A stretch of DNA of 64,000 nucleotides from Paludibacter sp. (GTDB lineage: Bacteria; Bacteroidota; Bacteroidia; Bacteroidales; Paludibacteraceae): NCBI GenBank assembly GCA_028703105.1, contig JAQVNN010000002.1:1-64000 (forward strand), given 5' to 3'. A model generated the notes under the pieces. The model was not told where the DNA came from and did no database searches. It saw only the letters and a program-made list of their open reading frames with translations. Shown here in pieces: positions 38,301 through 47,606 of this stretch. The position numbers were made by a program, and so were the translations under genes. Within the stretch, counting starts at the first letter, position 1. Each line of letters opens with the position of its first letter.

Positions 38301-40103
38301 TTATATTATTTCTTTTCCTTCGTAATAATTTATAAAAGCCTTATTAACCAGCCTGTTACCTCCGGGTGTAGGATAATTACCAGTAAAATACCAATCACCC
38401 AAATGATGAGGACATGCCTTATGCAATCCTTCGATTGTCTGATAAACCAATTCAACCGGACAATCAACTTCGGGAGGAGTCAGCATTTTTGCTATCTGTG
38501 TAGAAATTTGCTCCTGAGTAAAAGGAGCATAAATTTCCGTCACAAAGTTAACAATTTCTTCTTTGGGCAGATGCTCCTGTGCTTTTGATTTTTTATATAC
38601 CTCATCAATAATATACTGACGTCCGCTATCCTTCAACAATTGAATAGCAGCAAGAAAAGCACAAAATTCCGACATTTTCGACATATCTATTCCATAATAA
38701 TCAGGGAAACGGACTTGTGGAGAAGATGATACAATCACTATTTTTTTAGGCTCCAGTCGGTTCATTATTTTCAATAAGCTCTGTTTGAGTGTCGTTCCTC
38801 GAACAATTGAATCATCAATAGCAATCAAATTATCCACTTTTCCACGACGGATGGAACCATAGGTAATATCATACACATGTGTGGCCAAATCGTCTCTCTC
38901 TTTATTCTGTGAAATAAAGGTACGTAATTTTATATCTTTAATTAATACCTTTTCAGTACGAGGAGTTTTATTTGCCTTTAATTTGATTCCATCAATCATG
39001 CCATAAAAAGCAACTTCCGCCGTATTTGGGATAAAGGAGAAGACCGAATTATCAACATCGTTGTCAATTGATTTAAGAATTGACTCCGCGAGCGATTCTC
39101 CCAGCAATTTTCTTTCTCTGTAAATATCATAATCGCTTCCCCGCGAAAAGTAAATACGTTCAAACGAACATCTTGTAAGCTGTTTATCTTCTTCCCGGAT
39201 AATTTCGAATTTTATATCTCCATTTTTTTTGATGATCATTGCATTGCCCGGAGTCAACTCATGCACATCTTTTTCCTTTACATTGAGTGATGTTTGAATC
39301 ACAGGTCGTTCAGAAGCTACCACAACTATTTCATCATCAGCATAATAATAGCATGGACGAATTCCTTTTGAATCTCTGAAAACAAAAGAATCACCATGCC
39401 CCAGCATGCCGGTTATTACATATCCCCCATCCCACATATATTCACACTTCCGGATGATAGAAGCAATATCAAGTTGCTCTTCAATTTTTTGAGTAATAGT
39501 AAGATCATTTGTATATCGTTGCTTAATAAAATCATACTCTTTCTGAACTTCCATATCTAACCTATATCCAAGTTGTTCGAGCATGAGAAAAGTATCTCCA
39601 TCATCTCTGGGGTGCTGACCTTTCAATGTAAGATAGTTAAACAATTCATCCACATTCGTCAGGTTGAAATTTCCGGCCAGGACAAGCGTTCTGTTTTTCC
39701 AATTGTGCCTCCGCAAAAAAGGATGCACATGCATTACCCCACTTTTTTGGTTGGTAGTGCTATAACGCAAATGACCCAAGAACATATCTGCTGCGAAAGG
39801 GAATATTTTTTTTGCCTTATTGACGTCATTCAACACACTAGGATCCATAGCATCCGTCTGTTCATTGATGTTTGCAAAAATTTGTTGTATTGCATTTTTC
39901 CCTTCAATTCTTTCACGCCAGATATATTCTTCACCCGGAGGCATATCCAGTTTAACACCCGCGATACCGGCTCCTTCCTGTCCGCGGTTGTGTTGTTTTT
40001 CCATCAACAGGTACATCTTCTGTAGGCCATATTGCCAGGTACCATATTTTTTCTGATAATAATCCAAAGGTTTTAATAACCTCACCATTGCGATTCCGCA
40101 CAT
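38301..40103 (-). CDS. Class II glutamine amidotransferase / amidophosphoribosyltransferase-like protein, long form
   Basis: 600 aa, N-terminal MCGIA with catalytic Cys2, RGQEGAGI; PRPP-binding LIAIDDSIVRGTTLKQS. Confidence 0.88.
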   Translation of the reverse strand: MCGIAMVRLLKPLDYYQKKYGTWQYGLQKMYLLMEKQHNRGQEGAGIAGVKLDMPPGEEYIWRERIEGKNAIQQIFANINEQTDAMDPSVLNDVNKAKKIFPFAADMFLGHLRYSTTNQKSGVMHVHPFLRRHNWKNRTLVLAGNFNLTNVDELFNYLTLKGQHPRDDGDTFLMLEQLGYRLDMEVQKEYDFIKQRYTNDLTITQKIEEQLDIASIIRKCEYMWDGGYVITGMLGHGDSFVFRDSKGIRPCYYYADDEIVVVASERPVIQTSLNVKEKDVHELTPGNAMIIKKNGDIKFEIIREEDKQLTRCSFERIYFSRGSDYDIYRERKLLGESLAESILKSIDNDVDNSVFSFIPNTAEVAFYGMIDGIKLKANKTPRTEKVLIKDIKLRTFISQNKERDDLATHVYDITYGSIRRGKVDNLIAIDDSIVRGTTLKQSLLKIMNRLEPKKIVIVSSSPQVRFPDYYGIDMSKMSEFCAFLAAIQLLKDSGRQYIIDEVYKKSKAQEHLPKEEIVNFVTEIYAPFTQEQISTQIAKMLTPPEVDCPVELVYQTIEGLHKACPHHLGDWYFTGNYPTPGGNRLVNKAFINYYEGKEII

Positions 40104-40217
40104 TTTCTTTTAAGTATATTTTTAATTTTATTAAACTGATTTCAAATTCTTGATTATCTTTATCAGGTAATCATATTATTCGTATTTTGTCCCGTTTTTT
40201 GTTTTTATAGTTATTAT

Positions 40218-41444
40218 TTATAAGCGATTTCTAATTCTGTCTAATGCAATTTTTGTTTCTTCAAGACTACAAAATCCTGCAAAGCGCATATAGCCTTCTC
40301 CTTCGTGACCGAATACCACACCCGGGGTCCCGACTATCTGAAAGTCCTGCAAAAGCACCTGAAAAAATTTCCAGGAAGGTGTATTATCCGGCGTTTTAAA
40401 CCAAACATAAGGCGAATTTATTCCTCCATACACCTTTAGACCGCACTGTATCAATTCCTCTCTGATCATTCGGGCGTTAGTCATATAATAATCAATAAGT
40501 TGCCGGATTTCCTGTTTTCCTTTTCTGCTAAAAAGAGCTTCTGCTCCTCTTTGCACAACATAAGAGATTCCATTTGTGTAATTAGCATTTCTACGGCTCC
40601 ACAATTTAATTAACGGAACAGCCTCCCCCATTTGTGTGCGTACCGTTAATTCTTGAGGAAATATAGAAAAACCACATCTCAATCCTGTAAAACCCGCACT
40701 TTTTGAGAAGCTACGGATTTCAATTGCTATTTTTTTTGCATTCTTGATTTCATAAATACTTACAGGCACATCATCTTGAGTTATATATGCCTGATAGGCA
40801 GCATCAAATATGATAATACTATTATGTTCAAGTGCGTAATCCACCCACATCTTCATTTCTGTTTTAGAAATGGTGGTTCCTGTTGGGTTATTAGGACTAC
40901 ACAAATAAATAACATCTACCTTCTCTGTTGGCAATTCCGGAACAAAATCATTTTGTTCATTGCATTTCAGATAAACAACATTGCTCCATTTCCTGTCTTC
41001 ATTCAGATAACCTGCACGTCCACTCATGATAGTGGCGTTTTCATAAACCGGATACACCGGATCTGCAATAGCAATAATGTTATCGCGTCCCAGTATATGA
41101 CCGATGTTACCAATATCTGATTTAGCGCCATCATTGATAAATACAGCCTCTTTATTAATATTGATTCCTTTTGAACGATACTCCCGAACAATTTTTTCAA
41201 TTAAAAAATCATAACCTTTAGGCGGACTATATCCTCTGAAAGTCTCGGCCAGAGATAATTCATCCAGTGCTGTATGCATGGCATTGATTGCTACAGAAGG
41301 AACAGGACGTGTAACATCACCAATACCAAGCCGGATTAACTTAGCCTTAGGATGTAGCAACTTATAGGCATTTACACGCTTTTCTACATCGTCAAAACAA
41401 TATATTTCAGGCGTTTTAAGGTAGTTTTCGTTTAATAATGCCAT
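40218..41444 (-). CDS. dapL: LL-diaminopimelate aminotransferase
   Basis: 408 aa, LIRLGIGDVTRPVP...FRGYSPPKGYDFL...LCSPNNPTGT...IEIRSFSKSAGFTGLRCGF. Confidence 0.94.
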   Translation of the reverse strand: MALLNENYLKTPEIYCFDDVEKRVNAYKLLHPKAKLIRLGIGDVTRPVPSVAINAMHTALDELSLAETFRGYSPPKGYDFLIEKIVREYRSKGININKEAVFINDGAKSDIGNIGHILGRDNIIAIADPVYPVYENATIMSGRAGYLNEDRKWSNVVYLKCNEQNDFVPELPTEKVDVIYLCSPNNPTGTTISKTEMKMWVDYALEHNSIIIFDAAYQAYITQDDVPVSIYEIKNAKKIAIEIRSFSKSAGFTGLRCGFSIFPQELTVRTQMGEAVPLIKLWSRRNANYTNGISYVVQRGAEALFSRKGKQEIRQLIDYYMTNARMIREELIQCGLKVYGGINSPYVWFKTPDNTPSWKFFQVLLQDFQIVGTPGVVFGHEGEGYMRFAGFCSLEETKIALDRIRNRL

Positions 41445-41524
41445 CAGTTTATGTTATAGATTTTATCGTTTGAAATCTGACGCAAAAAAACAATATTTTT
41501 TCTTTTTGTATAGAAATGATAGTA

Positions 41525-42511
41525 TCATTCGGATATTCTTACGATGGTTCTGCCTTTCATTTTACCAGATAAAATTGACTGAATTGCATCGGGGAGATCT
41601 TCCAAGTTTAATTCATGGTATAAGTTCATCAGATTATTGGGTTTCAGATCAGTTGCTAACCGCTTCCATAAAATAGTCCGAAGTTCCGCGGGATAATTCT
41701 GTGCTGAAATCCCTATCAGAGTTACTGCTCTTAAAATAAAAGGAAAAACATTGAGTGAAAGAGTTGTCGATGCGACACTTCCACAAGTTGTAACTGCACC
41801 CATCGGATTCAGCGACTTGATGATTCTGACGAGGATATCTCCTCCTACTGTATCAATCGCACCAGCATAACTTGCAGGAAGCAATGCTTTATCTGGAGTA
41901 GCCATAAAGTCTTGTCTGGAAATAATTTCATCAGCACCACAAGATGCAAGAAAATCATATTCTTGTTCTTTCCCTGAAACAGCGACCTTCTGATATCCTT
42001 TATTCGTGAGCATCGACAAAGCCATAGAACCAACGCCTCCGGTTGCACCTGAAACGATAATTTTACCATCGGTGGGTGCAACGAGTTCCATAAGACGCAA
42101 CATGGATATTCCAGCTGTAAATCCGGCTGTACCAATAATCATGGCTTCTTTTAATGAAAGACCTGCCGGTAGTTTAATGACCCAAAAGGCCGGAACACGG
42201 ATATATTCACCAAAACCACCCGGAGTATTCATTCCCAAATCATAACCGGTGACTATTACTTCTTCACCTGCTATACATGAAGGAGAATCGGAATGAACTA
42301 CAATTCCGGCTGCATCAATTCCGGGTGTATGAGGATATTTTCTGGTAACCCCTTTATTTCCCGTTGCAGACAATGCGTCTTTATAATTCAGAGATGAATA
42401 TTTAACCTGAATCAATACTTCCCCGGAAGGAAGATCTTTTGTATTGAGGTATTTAATTGCTGAAACAAACTTATCATCCGTTTCTTCAACAACAAAAGCT
42501 TTGTATTGCAT
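41525..42511 (-). CDS. YhdH/YhfP family quinone oxidoreductase (AcuI-like)
   Basis: 328 aa, QYKAFVVEE...LPSGEVLIQVKYSSLNYKDALSATG...YPHTPGIDAAG...VSGATGGVGSMALSML. Confidence 0.93.
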   Translation of the reverse strand: MQYKAFVVEETDDKFVSAIKYLNTKDLPSGEVLIQVKYSSLNYKDALSATGNKGVTRKYPHTPGIDAAGIVVHSDSPSCIAGEEVIVTGYDLGMNTPGGFGEYIRVPAFWVIKLPAGLSLKEAMIIGTAGFTAGISMLRLMELVAPTDGKIIVSGATGGVGSMALSMLTNKGYQKVAVSGKEQEYDFLASCGADEIISRQDFMATPDKALLPASYAGAIDTVGGDILVRIIKSLNPMGAVTTCGSVASTTLSLNVFPFILRAVTLIGISAQNYPAELRTILWKRLATDLKPNNLMNLYHELNLEDLPDAIQSILSGKMKGRTIVRISE

Positions 42512-42567
42512 ATTAACCTGTATTCGTATGAAAATAAAAAGCGCTGAAACAGTTCAACGCTTAGTTT

Positions 42568-42927
42568 TTATGCCGTAATTTCAGTTTCTTTCATAGAACA
42601 ATTCCCGTTGAAGACTGCATTGGGTTCAACAATCAGTATTTTTGTCCTGATGTCACCCGTGACATTCGCTGTAGATCGTAGTGTGAGTGATTCTGAAGCG
42701 TTGATATTCCCCTGTACGTTTCCTATAATCTCAGCATTTACACAGGTAATTTTTCCTTTGAAAATACCGGTTTGGCCAATTACAACCTTGCCTTTACACT
42801 CCATATCCCCTTTTACTTCACCATCGACTCTGAAATCATTTTCAGAAGATATATTACCCGTAATGACACTTCCGAAAGTGAAAAAATTATAAGCTGCCCC
42901 TGAATTATTAGTAGTTTCTTTTGCCAT
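42568..42927 (-). CDS. Bactofilin (polymer-forming cytoskeletal protein)
   Basis: 119 aa, GSVITGNISSENDFRVDGEVKGDMECKGKVVIGQTGIFKGKITCVNAEIIGNVQGNI beta-helix repeats. Confidence 0.92.
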   Translation of the reverse strand: MAKETTNNSGAAYNFFTFGSVITGNISSENDFRVDGEVKGDMECKGKVVIGQTGIFKGKITCVNAEIIGNVQGNINASESLTLRSTANVTGDIRTKILIVEPNAVFNGNCSMKETEITA

Positions 42928-43078
42928 AATCGTTGATATATTAATGGGAAAAATAATGCCTTCAAAATTACTATTTTCTTTTGAAATAGAAAAATAATAC
43001 CTGAAATTATGGTTATATACTTTTATTCTCTTATTTTTGTTTGAAATTCACATAAAAAATCAACTTTCCCTGTTTATT

Positions 43079-43963
43079 ATGGTCATCAGACATTTACCAC
43101 ACAACTCCATCGATAAAAAAAAATGGGATGATTTTATTTCGAAGGCAAATAACGGGTTAATCTATGCCAAATCCTGGTATCTGGATGTTGTTTCTCCGCA
43201 ATGGGAAGCTTTAATCAGCAATGACTTTAAGTATGTCATGCCGGTCCCTTTAAAAAGAAAATATAAAATTCCCTACATTGTGCAGCCATACCTGACGCAA
43301 CAACTTGGGGTATTTAGTAATGAACCTATTACCGAAGAGATTATCCGAAAATTTATTCAAAAATTGCCATCCTACAGTTATCAGTTGAATCTAAATGCTT
43401 GTAACTTTTTACCAGATGCCAATCCCTTTCCAAATTATATTTTACCGTTGGATAACCCCTACGAAATACTTGTTAAAGCTTATTCAAAAAACACCGCGAG
43501 AAATATTGACAAAGCAACTAAAAGTAAATTAAATATTATTGAGCATTATAATCTTGATGGTTTCATTACTTTTTACCAGTCAATAAGCAGAAAATACAAA
43601 CCTACCAACTGTGAGTGTATGCGGGCATTAATTGCTAATGGACTTCAACAGGGAGTTTTTAAACTTAAAGCTGTAACGAATGAAGAAGGTGAAATTATTG
43701 CTGCTTTATGTTATACAGCGTTTAAAAATCGCCTTACTTACCTGATTCCGGTTTCAAATGAAAAAGGGAAAAAAGAATCTGCCATGTTTTATTTGGTTGA
43801 TACTATCATCAGGCAAGAGTCGGGAAAAGATAAGATGCTCGATTTCGAGGGATCCTCGATAGACGGTGTAGCCCGTTTTTATAAAGGATTTGGAGCGAAA
43901 AATCATCCCTATTATGTAATAAAGAACCTCAGACCCTCGTTTTTAGTTGGTAGAATCAAATAG
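43079..43963 (+). CDS. FemAB/GNAT-like acyltransferase
   Basis: MVIRHLPHNSIDKKKWDDFISKANNGLIYAKSWYLDVV...MLDFEGSSIDGVARFYKGFGA; start moved to 43079 because TATTTTTG (43032-43039) overlaps the first ATG in the track. Confidence 0.72.
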   Translation: MVIRHLPHNSIDKKKWDDFISKANNGLIYAKSWYLDVVSPQWEALISNDFKYVMPVPLKRKYKIPYIVQPYLTQQLGVFSNEPITEEIIRKFIQKLPSYSYQLNLNACNFLPDANPFPNYILPLDNPYEILVKAYSKNTARNIDKATKSKLNIIEHYNLDGFITFYQSISRKYKPTNCECMRALIANGLQQGVFKLKAVTNEEGEIIAALCYTAFKNRLTYLIPVSNEKGKKESAMFYLVDTIIRQESGKDKMLDFEGSSIDGVARFYKGFGAKNHPYYVIKNLRPSFLVGRIK

Positions 43964-43964
43964 T

Positions 43965-45104
43965 ATGAGAAATATTCTTTTTTTTGTTTCTGCTCACCAT
44001 TCAAAAGATGATAGATTTTTTTATCATCAGGCAAAAGCTTTGGTGAACGAACAATATAATGTCAGTATTTTTTCTTTTTTAGAAAATAAAAATGAAGTGT
44101 TGGAAAACATCAATATTTGTTCCCGAGAAATTAACAGTTTATCTATATGTAAACAATTAAAATATTGTCAGGCAGTATTGAAACAAAAAAAGCCTTTTCT
44201 GATTATTTGTGATAATCCAAAAACGGTTATTTTGGCCACAAGATATAAGATGAAGAATAAATGCAAAGTGGTATATGATATCACGGAGTGGTATCCTTCA
44301 AAAAAAAATTTCCCAGTTGCTTCAACTAACTTTTTTGCCAAAATTGTCAGAGCAATATTCCTTATTCTTATTAATTTTGTAGCTGGATTGTGCAGTGATT
44401 TGCTGATTTTTGGTGAGTATTATAAATCTTTACCGTTTTTACTTTTTTTTTGGAAAAAACGTGGAATTATACGTTATTACCCTGACTTACAATATATTAA
44501 TAACGTAAAACCTCGTTTCATACACGATGAAATACGACTTTTGTACAGCGGTAAATTTAATATTGACAAAGGAATTGACAAGGTAATTGAAGTAGCAAAG
44601 CTTACTGCCCTTAAATCAAAAGAAACAGTTGTTAAACTCAATTTAATAGGTTTTTTTGGCTGTGAGGAGGATAAAAAATTAATTGAAAAATTATCTGCAA
44701 ATTTACCCGGAAACATGACAATTGACATAAGACCATATCTGGACTTTAAATTGTATTGTGAATCAATTGTTAACAATGATGTGTTTTTGGATTTAAGAGT
44801 CAAAGATATTGAGAATAACCATTGTTTACCTATAAAAATCTTCTATTATATGGCAAGCGGACGGCCTGTGATATATTCGGATTTAAAATCGATAAAGAAA
44901 GAAATTGTTACAGATGAAATTGGTTTATTCTGTAACCCCGATAATGTTAATGAAATAGCGAATCATATATGCACTTACATTGAACAACAGTCGTTATATG
45001 AATCACATTGTCAGAACAGTCTCAATGCATCACAAAAACTTTACAACTGGAAGAAAGAAGAGAAGATATTTCTTGATCTAATTAAAGGGATGATCGATGA
45101 TTAG
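43965..45104 (+). CDS. Glycosyltransferase (GT4-like)
   Basis: MRNILFFVSAHHSKDDRFFYHQAKALVNEQYNVSIFSFL...LLYSGKFNIDKGIDKVIEVAKL...PIKIFYYMASGRPVIYSD. Confidence 0.85.
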   Translation: MRNILFFVSAHHSKDDRFFYHQAKALVNEQYNVSIFSFLENKNEVLENINICSREINSLSICKQLKYCQAVLKQKKPFLIICDNPKTVILATRYKMKNKCKVVYDITEWYPSKKNFPVASTNFFAKIVRAIFLILINFVAGLCSDLLIFGEYYKSLPFLLFFWKKRGIIRYYPDLQYINNVKPRFIHDEIRLLYSGKFNIDKGIDKVIEVAKLTALKSKETVVKLNLIGFFGCEEDKKLIEKLSANLPGNMTIDIRPYLDFKLYCESIVNNDVFLDLRVKDIENNHCLPIKIFYYMASGRPVIYSDLKSIKKEIVTDEIGLFCNPDNVNEIANHICTYIEQQSLYESHCQNSLNASQKLYNWKKEEKIFLDLIKGMIDD

Positions 45105-45156
45105 TGGATAAGATCATTGTTGTTTTTTTCGATGTTACAGATGAATCTAGAGACAA

Positions 45157-46440
45157 ATGAATAACTTAATTACAAACATACTTTATTTTATGAAAAAAAT
45201 CCAGAAAAAAGGATTTTTTCATCTTTTGTCGGCCAATATTTTAATTCAGATTTTTGCGTTTGCCTCCCAGTTGTTTGTTGCAGGAATATTATCTCCTGAT
45301 GATATTGGCAGAATAAAAGTAATTCAGACTTATTTGTCACTTTTCTCAATTATTGCCGGAATGGGTTTTAGTTCTTCTACACTTAAAATATGTTCTGAAG
45401 AAGGAAAACATGCTGAAAATTCCATGTATTTGAATGCCTCATTAATTTTTTCAATTATATCAACCACGGTCGTTTATCTTGTCATTTTAATCATAAACTC
45501 ATTGGGTATCATTTCGAGCGACAAGCTAATTAAATTACTAATACCGATTGGATTATTTCCAGTTATTTCAAGCAATATTTTTTCCTTGTATATTTCCTAT
45601 TTTCAAGCAATCAAACAAGTCAGGCTGTTTTCTAACCTCACAGTTTTTAATAAAGTTATATCTATTATAGCAATTATTATATTTAGTTCATTCTGGGGTA
45701 TAAAAGGATATTACATTGCCTATAATATCAGCTTTGTTTTTTTGATTGTATTAGCTGTTATAATAAGTAAGGACAAAATCAGATATCATTTTAAATTTGA
45801 TATAAAAAAAATGTTTAATGAGCATTGGAAATATGCAAAAATGTCTATGCTCTCCTATATCATTTCTGAAACGTCAGCTTACATTGATATCATACTTATT
45901 AGCTTTTTAATAAGCGATATGAAAGAAATCGGGTATTATGGTTTTGCATTAACCATAACGACTGTATTACGAATATTTCCTTCAACGGTGCAACAAATAA
46001 CAATACCGTATTTTTCTTCTTTCATGAGGTCAAAAAACAGTTTCTTAAAGGTATTTAACCGGTATAATTATCTACTTTATGTCGTTGTTTTAGCAACTTT
46101 TTTACTTCTTATTATTTTTGCACCTTCTGCAATTCATTTGTTGTTCAATGGAAAATATGATCCTTCAGTAAAATATTTAATAATAATGTCCCTTGGATGG
46201 AGTATTCGGAACGTTAATCATCTTCAGGGTGGAGCAATTTTCGGCTTAGGGAAAATAAAATATAATGCCCTGATTTCTTTTTCTACTTTACTGGGAAATA
46301 TCATTGTTTATCCCTTTGCCATTTATTATTTTGGACTTATGGGTGCTGCTTATGCTTCTATTTCGGGTGGAGCTGTAACCTGGTTAGCTTCAAGGTATTA
46401 TTTTAAAAAAGCTATTCAGGAAACAAAATGGGAAGCATAG
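45157..46440 (+). CDS. Oligosaccharide flippase family protein (Wzx-like)
   Basis: 427 aa, polytopic; HLLSANILIQIFAFASQLFVAGILSPDDIGRIKVIQTY. Confidence 0.87.
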   Translation: MNNLITNILYFMKKIQKKGFFHLLSANILIQIFAFASQLFVAGILSPDDIGRIKVIQTYLSLFSIIAGMGFSSSTLKICSEEGKHAENSMYLNASLIFSIISTTVVYLVILIINSLGIISSDKLIKLLIPIGLFPVISSNIFSLYISYFQAIKQVRLFSNLTVFNKVISIIAIIIFSSFWGIKGYYIAYNISFVFLIVLAVIISKDKIRYHFKFDIKKMFNEHWKYAKMSMLSYIISETSAYIDIILISFLISDMKEIGYYGFALTITTVLRIFPSTVQQITIPYFSSFMRSKNSFLKVFNRYNYLLYVVVLATFLLLIIFAPSAIHLLFNGKYDPSVKYLIIMSLGWSIRNVNHLQGGAIFGLGKIKYNALISFSTLLGNIIVYPFAIYYFGLMGAAYASISGGAVTWLASRYYFKKAIQETKWEA

Positions 46441-46457
46441 ATCACTGTGCTTCCCAT
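46428..46457 (-). terminator. Hairpin terminator for ddh, inside the 3' end of the convergent flippase gene
   Basis: ATGGGAAGCA (46428-46437) / TGCTTCCCAT (46448-46457); on minus strand followed by TTTTGTTT. Confidence 0.65.
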
Positions 46458-46493
46458 AAAAATAACCTAAATAAGTCACTACTTAACAGAGTA

Positions 46494-47396
46494 TCAGACC
46501 AGTTTTTTTATCAACTCTTCTTTTTCTCCGTACAACATATCAATTATCGGTATTTCTATCATGGTGTAGGCACCTGGCTTTGTTTTCATGGCTGCACGTG
46601 CACAGGCAACAAGAATTTGAGCTGTCAGTGCCGGATTGTTAATTTTCATATTGAACTCAAACAACTGATTGTAAGTTGTCCCGGATACACCTTTACGCAC
46701 TAAGTTCACGCCATGTCCCATATCAATCAGTTTATTTACGTCGTCCACCTGCATAACGTGGGTTTCGTCTTTTACAAAATACGCGTCATTTTTGATGTTT
46801 TGCGCCACTTGTTCAAAAGAATACCCATCTTCAAGTTCAATATAAACCATGCGGCGATGAATGCCTGTTCCCAGGGGTATGGTCATAGAAAGTGCTTTTT
46901 TTACTCCTTCAACAGTTTTTACGGCAACAGTGTGTCCCATGCTCATTCCCGGACCAAAATTGGTGTAAGTAATACCCTTAGGGGCAACGGCTTCGAATAA
47001 GGCACGAACTACCGAATCACTTCCCGGATCCCAACCTGCTGAGATAATAGCAACTGCATTGTTAAGCCGGGCCACCGGTTCGAGTTTCTGACGAAGTTCC
47101 CATATTGTTGAGTGGATATCATAACTGTCAACCGTATGAATACCCAAAGCCAGTATTTCTTTTGCATGAGCCGGAATGCTCCGCGTTGGCAAACATAAAA
47201 CAGCAACATCTACATTTTCCAGTTTTTTTATATCATCAACAATTTTAATCCCGGTTAATTCAATAGGGGTTTCACCAATGGACGAAGCCCGTCGTACCAC
47301 CCCGGCGACTTCAAAATCGGGTGCTGACTGCAATGCTTCCAATACTGATTTACCAATATTGCCATATCCAATAATGGCAGCACGAATTTTTTTCAT
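46494..47396 (-). CDS. ddh: meso-Diaminopimelate dehydrogenase
   Basis: 300 aa, [36 protein letters not shown]...[37 protein letters not shown]. Confidence 0.93.
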   Translation of the reverse strand: MKKIRAAIIGYGNIGKSVLEALQSAPDFEVAGVVRRASSIGETPIELTGIKIVDDIKKLENVDVAVLCLPTRSIPAHAKEILALGIHTVDSYDIHSTIWELRQKLEPVARLNNAVAIISAGWDPGSDSVVRALFEAVAPKGITYTNFGPGMSMGHTVAVKTVEGVKKALSMTIPLGTGIHRRMVYIELEDGYSFEQVAQNIKNDAYFVKDETHVMQVDDVNKLIDMGHGVNLVRKGVSGTTYNQLFEFNMKINNPALTAQILVACARAAMKTKPGAYTMIEIPIIDMLYGEKEELIKKLV

Positions 47397-47606
47397 GAAT
47401 ATGTTTGTTTTATTGTTTGTTTTGCGTGCAAAGGTAAATGATTTAGCGGAAAACGGAAAATGAAAAACGGAAAGAAAAAATCAGATGCGAATTCATTTTC
47501 AAATTATAAGTAAAGATTTGTTTTGAATAAAAATAATTAAGCAGTTTAGCCAAGTTTGCTTACAAATTCTCAATAGTTCTTTAATAAACCACATAAGTCA
47601 TATAAG

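Noticed and set aside
39573-40025. 150-aa plus-strand ORF antisense to the purF-like gene
   Set aside because: Shadow ORF opposite a strongly supported CDS; no RBS/promoter or family motif recognised
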